NCBI GenBank assembly: GCA_002366595.1
Contig: DFBK01000050.1
Location: 1-38,029, forward strand
Source of the DNA: Anaerolineales bacterium UBA3082
GTDB taxonomy: Bacteria; Chloroflexota; Anaerolineae; UBA7937
Length of the DNA: 38,029 nucleotides
Direction: 5' to 3'
Each line of letters opens with the position of its first letter. The stretch's first letter is position 1. This document shows, one piece after another, positions 30,097 through 36,933 of this stretch. The translations under genes were made by a program, and so were the position numbers. The notes below the pieces were generated by a model, which had not been told where the DNA came from, did not search any database, and saw nothing but the letters and a program-made list of their open reading frames with translations.

Positions 30097-30321
30097 TTGC
30101 TTAAATATCTACAGATAGTCCAGATCATAGTATCCCTAGCCCTTATAGTAGCCGTCCTTCTCCAGGCTAAAGGGGCGGGGTTAGGGGGTATCTTCGGGGG
30201 AGAGGGAGGGATCTATAAAAGCCGACGGGGGGTGGAGAGGACCCTCTTCAATATCACCATCGGGCTGATAGTCATCTTCTTCATCGTCTCCGTAGCCACC
30301 GTTTTCCTCCAACCCTCCTAA
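30097..30321 (+). CDS. secG: Preprotein translocase subunit SecG
   Basis: Small membrane subunit of the SecYEG channel, 74 aa. Two helices (about residues 3-22 and 50-70) flank the conserved cytoplasmic loop LLQAKGAGLGGIFGGEGGIYKSRRGVERTL, which contains the Gly-rich family signature. The TTG at 30097 (MLKYLQIVQ) is preferred since GGAGGT lies seven bases upstream; the TTG at 30082 would contain that ribosome site. The following solute-binding protein gene is 10 bases away and probably co-transcribed. Confidence 0.93.
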   Translation: MLKYLQIVQIIVSLALIVAVLLQAKGAGLGGIFGGEGGIYKSRRGVERTLFNITIGLIVIFFIVSVATVFLQPS

Positions 30322-30331
30322 GGAGCGACCT

Positions 30332-31975
30332 TTGATCCGATATATCCGCTGGTCAGCCCTCATCGCCGTGGCGGGCACTCTGCTCTTGGGTGCCCTTCTT
30401 ATCTACCTAGCCTATACGACCACTACCGTTATCGTCCCCGCCGAGGGTGGTACCTATGTGGAAGGGGTGGCAGGCAGCCCTACCTATCTCAACCCCCTCT
30501 TGAGCGGCTACAACCAAGTGGACGCCGACCTGGTCTCCCTCATCTTCTCTGGCCTTACCGAGATCAACGAGAGGGGAGAAGTGGTGCCGGACCTGGCTCA
30601 GAAATGGGATATCTCCGAGGATGGCCTCACCTATACCTTCTATCTCCGCCCCGATGTGCGTTGGCACGATGGGGAGCCTTTCACCGCCGACGATGTGCTC
30701 TTGACCATCGAGGCCCTTCAAGACCCGAATTTTCAGGGCCCACCGGAACTGGCTACACTCTGGCAGGCGGTTACTGTGGAAAAGCGGGGCGATCACATCG
30801 TCTCCTTCACCCTTGGAGAGCCCTTTGCCCCTTTCTTGGCTTACACAACGCTAGGCATCCTACCGAAGCATATCTTAGAAGGGGTTCCAGCGATGGAACT
30901 TCCCCGCCACCCTTTTAGCGCTCATCCGGTGGGTACGGGACCCTTCCGCCTCCTAGAATTGACGACGGAGTACGCCCTCCTCGAAGCCCACCCCTACTAT
31001 TATGGCCAGAAGCCCTACCTAGATAAGGTGGAGTTCCGCTTCTACCGCGATTACGGGGAGATCTTTTCCGCCTACCAACGAGGGGAGGTAGAGGGCATAA
31101 GCCGCGTCCTTCCCCCCGATCTAGAGCAAGTGCGCCAAGCGGAGGGGCTAAACCTCTACTCGACGTGGCTACCCCGCTATACCCTTATCTTCCTCAACTT
31201 GGAAGCCCCGGTCTTCCAAGAGAAGGAGGTGAGGCAAGCGCTGCTTTGGGCTATAGATCGACAGAGGATCATCGATCAGATCTTGGATGGGCAAGGTCGA
31301 GTGGTAGACAGCCCTATCCTCCCCAACTCCTGGGCCTATGATGAAGATATCCCCCGCTACGAGTACAACCCCCAGCGAGCCAAAGCCCTTCTAGAGGAAG
31401 CAGGCTGGGGGGACACCAACAACGATGGGGTACGAGAGAAGGAAGGGGTTCCCTTAGAGTTCCCCCTCCTCACCAACGACGATCCTTCGAGAGTGCGCAT
31501 TATCGAGGAGATCGCCAGGGAACTGGCGGAGGTGGGGGTGAGAGTCCACACCCAGGTTCTCGGCTACGGGGTGAGCGAACTGCTCCAATCTCGTCATTTC
31601 ACCGCTATGCTTTATGGATGGGGAGACCTCCCCCCGGATCCAGATCTCTACGAGATGTGGCACTCCACCCAGGCCACAGAGGAGGGGCAGAATTACGGAG
31701 GCTTCGCCAATCGGGATGTAGATGAACTCTTAGAGCAGGCCCGGTTGATCAACGATCCCGCCCAGAGGGCAGAACTCTACCAGCACTTTCAGGAGATATT
31801 CGCCCAGGAGGTTCCCGCCCTCCTCCTCTACTATCCGATCTATGATTATGCGGTGAGCGAGCGGGTGAAAGGGGTACAACTGGGACCTCTTTCGACCCCC
31901 AGCGACCGGTTCCGCACCATAGCCGACTGGTACGTGAACACTAAAAGGGTGGTGGTAAGCGAGACGCTTCAGTAG
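30332..31975 (+). CDS. Family 5 extracellular solute-binding protein (peptide/oligopeptide ABC type)
   Basis: Membrane-anchored binding protein of 547 aa, TTG start after AAGGAG. An uncleaved-looking N-terminal helix (residues 8-30, no lipobox) is followed by EGGTYVEGVAGSPTYLNPLL, which matches the family 5 entry motif, then VVPDLAQKWDISEDGLTYTFYLRPDVRWHDGEPFTADDV and GTGPFRLLE, all typical of DppA/OppA-like proteins. EF-hand-like DTNNDGVREKEG is frequent in family 5 proteins. There are no permease or ATPase genes nearby. Linkage to secG suggests a conserved orphan binding protein with a general role, but the ligand is unknown. Confidence 0.92.
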   Translation: MIRYIRWSALIAVAGTLLLGALLIYLAYTTTTVIVPAEGGTYVEGVAGSPTYLNPLLSGYNQVDADLVSLIFSGLTEINERGEVVPDLAQKWDISEDGLTYTFYLRPDVRWHDGEPFTADDVLLTIEALQDPNFQGPPELATLWQAVTVEKRGDHIVSFTLGEPFAPFLAYTTLGILPKHILEGVPAMELPRHPFSAHPVGTGPFRLLELTTEYALLEAHPYYYGQKPYLDKVEFRFYRDYGEIFSAYQRGEVEGISRVLPPDLEQVRQAEGLNLYSTWLPRYTLIFLNLEAPVFQEKEVRQALLWAIDRQRIIDQILDGQGRVVDSPILPNSWAYDEDIPRYEYNPQRAKALLEEAGWGDTNNDGVREKEGVPLEFPLLTNDDPSRVRIIEEIARELAEVGVRVHTQVLGYGVSELLQSRHFTAMLYGWGDLPPDPDLYEMWHSTQATEEGQNYGGFANRDVDELLEQARLINDPAQRAELYQHFQEIFAQEVPALLLYYPIYDYAVSERVKGVQLGPLSTPSDRFRTIADWYVNTKRVVVSETLQ

Positions 31976-32004
31976 TTGACAAGTCGTAGGAGTGGTGCTA
32001 GAGT
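31976..32004 (+). promoter_or_regulatory. tRNA-Leu promoter
   Basis: TTGACA (31976-31981), starting right after the stop codon of the binding protein gene, and TAGAGT (31999-32004), 17-base spacing, nine bases before the tRNA. Confidence 0.75.
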
Positions 32005-32012
32005 AGAATTGA

Positions 32013-32096
32013 GCCGAGGTGGCGGAATAGGTAGACGCGCTGCGTTCAGGGCGCAGTGGGCATAAGCCCATAGGGGTTCGAGTCCCCTCCTCGGCA
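32013..32096 (+). tRNA. tRNA-Leu (anticodon CAG)
   Basis: Acceptor arms GCCGAGG (32013-32019) and CCTCGGC (32089-32095) with discriminator A at 32096. The anticodon stem CTGCG/CGCAG holds loop TTCAGGG, anticodon CAG at 32047-32049. A long variable arm (GTGGGCATAAGCCCAT) and T-loop GTTCGAGTCC are as expected for leucine tRNA. CCA is not encoded. It is followed by a T-rich stretch and an integrase fossil. Confidence 0.97.
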
Positions 32097-32263
32097 TACA
32101 CGCTTTTTATTCCCCCCTCGCTCATCCGCTTCCTCTCCCCTGGAATCCTGGTTAGGGTCTCGGATCTAATCAGCCTGAAATTGAAGGGGGTGAAGTGGAA
32201 AAAGGACGGCGGGTCGCTCTTGATCCAAGGAATGGGTAGTCCCCATTAGTCCTACCACACTGA

Positions 32264-32503
32264 ATGCGTATCTACAATATTACTACCGCTATAAACGGCT
32301 GCGAGGTGAATGGCGGCAGTCAGATAGCCCTCAAGCAGATCCTCGGTCATGCCACGATGGAGATGGTTAGTCATTAGGCAAGGCTATCAGACAAGGACCC
32401 ACAGGCGCTGCATGTGGACGCTTCTCCTGTAGAGCGAATGAGCGTCTCGACTACCCCTGTTCCGGAACCAGCCACTCCGAAGCGTTCAACACCCATATCA
32501 TGA
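32264..32503 (+). pseudogene. Tyrosine recombinase (phage-type integrase) remnant with amber codon at the catalytic Tyr
   Basis: The frame reads VNGGSQIALKQILGHATMEMVSH, then TAG (32375-32377), then ARLSDKDPQALHVDASPVERM to TGA at 32501-32503. This is the C-terminal signature of XerC/transposon-type recombinases (NGGDxFxLQxLLGHSTLEMVxxYxxLSxxD...ASPVDRL). The TAG falls exactly where the DNA-cleaving Tyr should be, one base from TAT or TAC. The N-terminal and middle parts, including the RHT motif, are not recognisable. It lies 170 bases after tRNA-Leu, a classical integration target. The flanking 32097-32263 and 32504-32678 hold nothing else identifiable. Confidence 0.8.
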
Positions 32504-32678
32504 CACTCTGAGAGGCCAGCCAATCCAGTCACACGTCTTTGACGCGCGGTACCTCGCCCATCTGGTTTCCCCGTGTCCTGACTGCTACTCGAGTAAACAT
32601 CATCCCCACCTCGCGACCGCGGATTCCAGCTGATTCTGCCAACCTCTCTCAATCAGCCCTTCCTCCCAAGAGCCAGTC

Positions 32679-32707
32679 TTGACCAGAATGCGACCCGATG
32701 TTATAAT
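32679..32707 (+). promoter_or_regulatory. Near-consensus promoter in the gene-poor zone
   Basis: TTGACC (32679-32684) and TATAAT (32702-32707), 17-base spacing. No open reading frame follows; the downstream elements are a hairpin, a possible terminator and tRNA-Arg. Confidence 0.75.
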
Positions 32708-32713
32708 TTGATT

Positions 32714-32810
32714 GAGGTTCAACAAGGGTTGGAGTCTAGAAGGGGGGGGGAAATAGAGTCATTGATTCGTCTTTAGTAGACGAATATCAAGGCCTAGAGA
32801 GAGGCTTTTT
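32714..32810 (+). ncRNA. Candidate small RNA or structured leader of tRNA-Arg
   Basis: From the expected start about seven bases after the -10 box, about 97 bases follow with no reading frame. They include a run of nine G, a hairpin ATTCGTC/GACGAAT (32765-32771 with 32779-32785) and a terminator-like element: AAGGCCT (32789-32795) pairing with AGGCTTT (32802-32808, one G-T pair), then Ts to 32810. Promoter plus terminator suggests an independent transcript. It could equally be the leader of the tRNA-Arg transcript. Confidence 0.4.
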
Positions 32811-32833
32811 GCACCTTCAAGCATCAAAATCAT

Positions 32834-32907
32834 GCGCCTGTAGCTCAACTGGAGAGAGCGACTGACTACGAATCAGTAGGTTGCAGGTTCGAGTCCTGTC
32901 AGGCGCA
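32834..32907 (+). tRNA. tRNA-Arg (anticodon ACG)
   Basis: Acceptor arms GCGCCTG (32834-32840) and CAGGCGC (32900-32906) with discriminator A. The anticodon stem ACTGA/TCAGT holds loop CTACGAA with anticodon ACG at 32868-32870, normally modified to ICG. T-loop GGTTCGAGTCC is standard. CCA is not encoded. Confidence 0.96.
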
Positions 32908-33116
32908 CTAGATTACAACATGTAGTTACCCCGTAAGGTTGGCCTATCTCGTTGCGCATAGAACTAGCCCACATTATCTCTACCCTTTGCCGATGCCTAC
33001 CCGACACGCCTCCTCAAATAACCCTTTCTTCTCCTAGAACTCGGCTTCCGAGTCCACATTCACCCGAACGAGTAGCCAGCCTGGCCAAGACAAGAGAATT
33101 GGTACCAATGTAAGGC

Positions 33117-33145
33117 TTGTCAAACATTCGCTCTTACAGTAGAGT
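33117..33145 (+). promoter_or_regulatory. Promoter of the hairpin element
   Basis: TTGTCA (33117-33122) and TAGAGT (33140-33145), 17-base spacing, placing the start of transcription at the base of the hairpin beginning at 33152. The 200 bases between tRNA-Arg and this promoter hold nothing recognisable. Confidence 0.6.
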
Positions 33146-33151
33146 TGGAAA

Positions 33152-33217
33152 GGAGAGTTTGGGCAGGGGCTGCGATAGATTATTATCCTTCCGCAGGCTC
33201 TTCGGCCCGGACTCTCT
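33152..33217 (+). ncRNA. Candidate structured RNA with a long hairpin
   Basis: GAGAGTTTGGGC (33153-33164) pairs with GCCCGGACTCTC (33205-33216) over 12 positions including two G-T pairs. Inside, CTGCG (33170-33174) pairs with CGCAG (33192-33196). The two layers give a rod with an internal bulge, and a promoter lies immediately upstream. No reading frame is present and a separate promoter serves the next gene. No known RNA family was recognised. Confidence 0.4.
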
Positions 33218-33261
33218 CTTAATCCCTCGTCGGTCAAGGGAAAACGCCCCTTCTCATCGTT

Positions 33262-33290
33262 TTGCCTTATTGAGAAGGAGGTGCTAAAAT
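33262..33290 (+). promoter_or_regulatory. Promoter of the gene at 33324
   Basis: TTGCCT (33262-33267) and TAAAAT (33285-33290), 17-base spacing, with TGC before the -10 box (extended -10). Confidence 0.6.
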
Positions 33291-33323
33291 GGAGAGGTGG
33301 ACTCTTTCGCCTAGGAGAAACCT

Positions 33324-33848
33324 ATGAACCGTCAACCCTCGGACGAAGCAAGGCATAAGGTAGTCCTCTACTCAGATTCGTATGAGATGAAAGGAACGTT
33401 AGCAATGCGGCCGCCTCGACGCTTCCTGGACATCCTCAACGACCGGTTTCGGCTCATTCTCTCCCTTACAGAGGCCTCGATCCGCCCCCTGGTCGCTGAG
33501 CCGGGCACTCGTCCCCTGGCCGTACCCTCTTTGATCGTGAACAAAGAGGGTATACTCATGGCCTGGCTTATCGAGGAGACGAAGGTCCCCAGTGCGGAAT
33601 TCATCACCGTCCACAAGGTGGCCCGCCCGGTGACGGCCTATGTGGGCCCCTTTGTTATCCGCGGACAGATGCACGCCCTTCAAGAGGCTACCCTACTCCA
33701 AGCCCTGGACGCCGTTAGCGAGGATTTCATCGCCCTCACGGAACCATCGGCCCTCTGCGTGACCACCCCCTGGCTCTCCCTCAAGGAGGGGATTATCGCC
33801 GCCCTTCGGAAATCTAGGGTCGCCGCCCTTCAGGCGAGAGCCTCTTAG
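33324..33848 (+). CDS. Conserved hypothetical protein (DUF6812-like)
   Basis: Cytoplasmic protein of 174 aa, ATG after AGGAGA. It begins with a charged stretch followed by KVVLYSDSYEMKGTLAMRPPRRFLDILND, which has the pattern (V-x-L-Y-T-D-x-Y-x-I-x-G-T-L ... R-x-x-D-x-L-N) of a small beta-domain common in Chloroflexota. A second similar beta segment may be ITVHKVARPVTAYVGPFVIRGQMHALQ. No catalytic residues are evident. It stands alone, with its own promoter. The family label is from memory and the function is unknown. Confidence 0.75.
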   Translation: MNRQPSDEARHKVVLYSDSYEMKGTLAMRPPRRFLDILNDRFRLILSLTEASIRPLVAEPGTRPLAVPSLIVNKEGILMAWLIEETKVPSAEFITVHKVARPVTAYVGPFVIRGQMHALQEATLLQALDAVSEDFIALTEPSALCVTTPWLSLKEGIIAALRKSRVAALQARAS

Positions 33849-33998
33849 GGATGGCTCAGCCCTCATCATATCATCCTTGACACACTAGGGAGGGTAAGGT
33901 ATATTTGTGAGGGGGGGCTTTAGCCTCCTCGCTGTCATCTGTTTAGATCGCCTTTCGGTATCAGTAAGGGAGATGAACGACCCCCAAAATGGAGAGAT

Positions 33999-34069
33999 GG
34001 CTAGCCCGAGAGACGGAATTCGCACCAGAGATCCCTCGGTTTTGGGGCGGCATTCACTGCATGACCGTC
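33999..34069 (-). pseudogene. tRNA-like fossil on the minus strand
   Basis: The plus strand translates to GIRTRDPSVLGRHSLHD, a well-known signature of antisense tRNA genes. Read on the minus strand it contains GGTGCGAATTCC (degenerate T-loop), CCCCAAAACC (anticodon region resembling a CCA anticodon, as in tRNA-Trp) and an end GGGCTAGCCA. The T-stem and acceptor arms do not pair properly, so it is not a functional tRNA. The rest of the 33849-34088 spacer is unassigned. Confidence 0.4.
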
Positions 34070-34088
34070 TTTCTAAGACGAGACTAAA

Positions 34089-35045
34089 ATGAGCGAAAGG
34101 ATACATGAGCACCATCGCGGTCGGGGAGCCCGAGAATTGACCATCGTCTTCTCCATGACCTTAGCCTTCATGGTGGCCGAGATCGTAGGAGGCCTCCTCA
34201 CCAACAGCCTGGCCCTCCTTTCCGATGCTGGGCATATGCTCACCGATGCCGGGGCGTTGGGGTTAAGCCTCTTCGCCGTCTGGTTCGCCAGTCGCCCAGC
34301 CACTCCAGAGAAGAGTTACGGCTACTATCGGTTCGAAATCCTGGCCGCCCTCATCAATGGAGTGACCTTGATCTTCATCTCCCTCTATATCTTCTACGAA
34401 GCGTTCCACCGCTTCATGGAGCCTCCCCAGGTTCGCAGCCTCCCCATGCTAACTATCGCCTCCCTAGGTCTCATCGTCAACCTGGTAGGGGCTTGGATAC
34501 TCTATCGTTCCGAAGGAGGAGGGGTCAACATCAGAGGGGCGTTCTTACATCTTCTAGGAGACGCTTTGGGCTCCGTGGGGGCCATAGTGGCTGGCGTGGT
34601 GATGCTGGCCTTCGACTGGTGGCTGGCCGACCCCCTGGTGAGCGTGGGCATCGGGCTCCTCATAACCTATGGGTCCGTGCGTCTCCTTCGAGAGGTCGTC
34701 GATATCCTCATGGAAGGGACCCCAGCCCACATCGACCTGACCGCTTTAGGGCGTCGCATGACCGAGATCCCAGGAGTAGCTTCGGTCCACGACCTCCACA
34801 TCTGGAGCATAACCTCCGACTTCGAAACTATGAGCGGCCATGTAGTGGTCAGCGATGATCTCGATGGGGAGAGACAACAGGAGGTTTTGGCCACCCTTTG
34901 CCAAACCTTGGCCCGGGAGTTCGGCATCAACCATGTCACCATCCAACTGGAGAGTAACCTGATGGTAGAGAAGGGCCGCTTCTCTTGCCATTGTCCGGCC
35001 AACGGAGGAATCTCCCTCTCAGCCCTTGGGAAAAGCGAGTCCTGA
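34089..35045 (+). CDS. Cation diffusion facilitator zinc transporter (CzcD/ZitB-like)
   Basis: Membrane exporter of 318 aa with six helices that exchanges Zn2+ (or Co2+/Cd2+) for protons. The N-terminus is His-rich (HEHHRGRG). Metal-site motifs are present in helix 2 (LSDAGHMLTDAGALGLSL, HxxxD) and helix 5 (AFLHLLGDALGSVGAIVAG, HxxxD). The cytoplasmic domain (TEIPGVASVHDLHIWSI ... NHVTIQLES) is typical of the family. It ends with a Cys/His pair (FSCHCPANGG) that may bind metal. It begins 20 bases after the tRNA-like fossil. No metal regulator is adjacent. Confidence 0.93.
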   Translation: MSERIHEHHRGRGARELTIVFSMTLAFMVAEIVGGLLTNSLALLSDAGHMLTDAGALGLSLFAVWFASRPATPEKSYGYYRFEILAALINGVTLIFISLYIFYEAFHRFMEPPQVRSLPMLTIASLGLIVNLVGAWILYRSEGGGVNIRGAFLHLLGDALGSVGAIVAGVVMLAFDWWLADPLVSVGIGLLITYGSVRLLREVVDILMEGTPAHIDLTALGRRMTEIPGVASVHDLHIWSITSDFETMSGHVVVSDDLDGERQQEVLATLCQTLAREFGINHVTIQLESNLMVEKGRFSCHCPANGGISLSALGKSES

Positions 35046-35095
35046 GGTGCTCCGCATCCTCAATTCATCACCCAAGGGATAGAAAGGATTGAAAG

Positions 35096-35746
35096 ATGTC
35101 TTTGAGAAGTAAAGCCTCGCTGCTCCTCCCCCCGATCCTGACCATATCGCTTTTGATGGGAATCTCGGCCGGCTGTGTATCCGCCACCCCGGAAACCACT
35201 CCCACCCCCACCTGGCCGAGCCAAACCCCGGAAGGCGAACCGAGCAAGGGCTCCCCCGACGCCCCGGTGACTATCATCGAATACACTGAATTCCAATGCC
35301 CCTTCTGTGCCCGTTTTGTGCAGGAGACCCTGCCTCTCATCGAAGAGAACTACATCGCCACCGGCAAAGTACGCCTTATCTTCAGGAGCTTCCCGGTGCA
35401 CGAGCAAGCCGTTGTAGCCGCCGGAGCAGCCATCTGTGCTCAGGAAGGAGATAGGTTCTGGGAGATGCACGATACCCTCTTCGCCCAGCAAGAGGAGTGG
35501 TCGGGGAATCAGGATTTTATGGTGCTATTCGAAGGGTATGCCCAAGATATAGGGCTAGATACTGAAGAATTCACCTCCTGTTTGAACGCTGGGGAATGGT
35601 TGGACAAAGTCAAAAGGGATTTCGAGACCGGCGTAGAGGCCGGGGTCGAAGGGACGCCTTCCTTCTTCATCAACGACCAAGTGATCGTAGGGGCTTACCC
35701 CTTCGAGGAATTTCAACGGGTGATAGAGGAAGAGTTGTCCAAATGA
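35096..35746 (+). CDS. DsbA-family thiol-disulfide oxidoreductase lipoprotein
   Basis: Extracytoplasmic oxidoreductase of 216 aa. A lipoprotein signal ends in ISAGC (Cys27), followed by a Pro/Thr linker. The thioredoxin domain has the active site C68-P-F-C71 in EYTEFQCPFCARF, and the cis-Pro loop GTPSFFIN. The central helical insert is of the BdbD/thioredoxin_4 type. Its stop overlaps the start of a VKOR gene by four bases. VKOR proteins reoxidise DsbA in bacteria that lack DsbB, so the two form a disulfide-forming pair. Confidence 0.92.
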   Translation: MSLRSKASLLLPPILTISLLMGISAGCVSATPETTPTPTWPSQTPEGEPSKGSPDAPVTIIEYTEFQCPFCARFVQETLPLIEENYIATGKVRLIFRSFPVHEQAVVAAGAAICAQEGDRFWEMHDTLFAQQEEWSGNQDFMVLFEGYAQDIGLDTEEFTSCLNAGEWLDKVKRDFETGVEAGVEGTPSFFINDQVIVGAYPFEEFQRVIEEELSK

Positions 35747-36214
35747 GGAAGAAGTTGCGCCCCCGGCCTGGCAATTACCGGGGCAGGCTAGCATCATCAG
35801 GGTTGGCGCTTTTGGGCCGTTCTAGTCGCCGGATACCTAGCCCTCTTCGAGTTAGGAATGAGCCAACAGATGTTCTGTCCTATAGGGGAGTGCGAAGAGG
35901 TCAACGTTAGCCCCTATGTATATATGTTAAGAGTGCCTTTAGCCCTCCTGGGGGTAGCAGCCTACCTTCTTATTCTAGCCTTAAATCTGGTGGGGCTCCG
36001 GTGGGGAGAGAGGAGGAGTGGACAGATCACCCCAGTCATTTTCCTCTTCTCGCTCTTCGGCGTAGCCTTCTCCGCTTACCTAACCTACCTCGAACTGTTT
36101 GTCCTCAAAGCCATCTGCAGTTGGTGCGTAGTCTCCGCCATCACCATGACCGCCATCTGCATACTCTCAGGATGGGAGTTGATAAGAGCATCCCGACCTC
36201 CATCCGGGGCTTAG
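35743..36214 (+). CDS. VKOR-family DsbA-reoxidising membrane protein, frameshifted near the start
   Basis: Vitamin K epoxide reductase family protein. The continuous frame from ATG 35858 (118 aa) has FCPIGECEEVNVSPYVYM, VPLALLGVAAYLLILA, FSAYLTYLELFVLKAICSWCVVSAITMT with the CxxC active site, but lacks the first helix. That helix is coded just upstream in the same frame (RFWAVLVAGYLALFELG) without a start codon. An ATG at 35743, overlapping the dsbA stop, opens the neighbouring frame (MRKKLRPRPGNYRGR). A +1 shift around 35795-35805 would join the two into a full-length protein. It is either a recent mutation, a sequence error, or a programmed shift; a shortened protein from 35858 is the fallback. 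Confidence 0.72.
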
Positions 36215-36933
36215 TTCTCTTTTCCGCTTCCTTCCCCACCAGGGAGACGCGAAGGAGATAACAACTCTTCCCGCTTCCCTGCCAGGTGATCGCGAACCCC
36301 TTCTATACCCTGGCAGGCAACGAGGAGGTAGTCGCAGAAGACGAGAGCCAGGCCTGGGGAATCCTGAGCCAGGAGCCGGTCCACCTCTTCATCTACATGG
36401 CGCAAGATCTCCTCTAAGGCCCCTGCCCCCTCCCGGGCTGCATAATGGAGGGCCTCTCGATAGTGAGCCATAGCCACCTCGATGGCTGCGTCGGCGAAGG
36501 CCAGCCTCCCCCGAAGCCAGCTCAACTTGGAGAGAGAACCCCAACCCTCCAACTTCTTAGCCAGCCCCTCCGCCTCCTCCGCCAGGAGGAAGAACTCCTC
36601 CCTTCGACCGCGAGTGAACTGGATAAAGGCCATATTCATCAAGGTGGCCAGTTCGCTTGACCCCTCCCCTAACTCCCGGGCCAGATGGCGACTCCGACGA
36701 TAATGCCCCAAAGCCTCCTCCCACAGCCCCTGGCGGTGGTAAAGAGCACCCAAGTTGTTGAGGACCACCATCTCCCCTCGGCGATCCTTAGCCTCCCGCC
36801 TCAAGGAGAGGCTACGCTCGTAGCACTCCAACGCTTTATCCCACATCCCGTAGTCAGCGTAGGCGTTTCCTAACTCGTTCAGTTCCCGAGCATCTAGGTT
36901 CGTCAAGTTCTTAAAGTTACGGCTCTCCTTCAT
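36211..36933 (-). CDS. Tetratricopeptide-repeat protein
   Basis: Soluble helical protein of 240 aa with at least three TPR units: LNELGNAYADYGMWDKALECYERSLSL, VLNNLGALYHRQGLWEEALGHYRRS and a weaker LMNMAFIQFTRGRREEFFLLAEEA. The spacing resembles TPR_12 units found in regulators and adaptor proteins. ATG start overlapping the stop of the upstream AIR synthase-like gene by four bases. Its stop overlaps the end of the VKOR gene on the other strand. The partner is unknown; coupling suggests it works with the AIR synthase-like enzyme. Confidence 0.85.
   Translation of the reverse strand: MKESRNFKNLTNLDARELNELGNAYADYGMWDKALECYERSLSLRREAKDRRGEMVVLNNLGALYHRQGLWEEALGHYRRSRHLARELGEGSSELATLMNMAFIQFTRGRREEFFLLAEEAEGLAKKLEGWGSLSKLSWLRGRLAFADAAIEVAMAHYREALHYAAREGAGALEEILRHVDEEVDRLLAQDSPGLALVFCDYLLVACQGIEGVRDHLAGKREELLSPSRLPGGEGSGKEN

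Noticed and set aside
32375..32377. Pyrrolysine or suppressed amber in the integrase remnant
   Set aside because: The gene lacks its N-terminal and middle parts, so a decayed gene explains the amber codon.
32374..32652. Minus-strand frame of 92 codons in the gene-poor zone
   Set aside because: No ribosome site or recognisable motif, and it is antisense to the integrase remnant.
33034..33237. Minus-strand frame of 67 codons over the hairpin element
   Set aside because: Its sequence has no protein-like pattern and overlaps a promoter and hairpin on the plus strand.
33991..34003. GGAGAGATGGCT as the 5' end of a tRNA-Ser on the plus strand
   Set aside because: The matching 3' acceptor arm and T-arm are absent downstream; the minus-strand tRNA-like reading explains more of the sequence.
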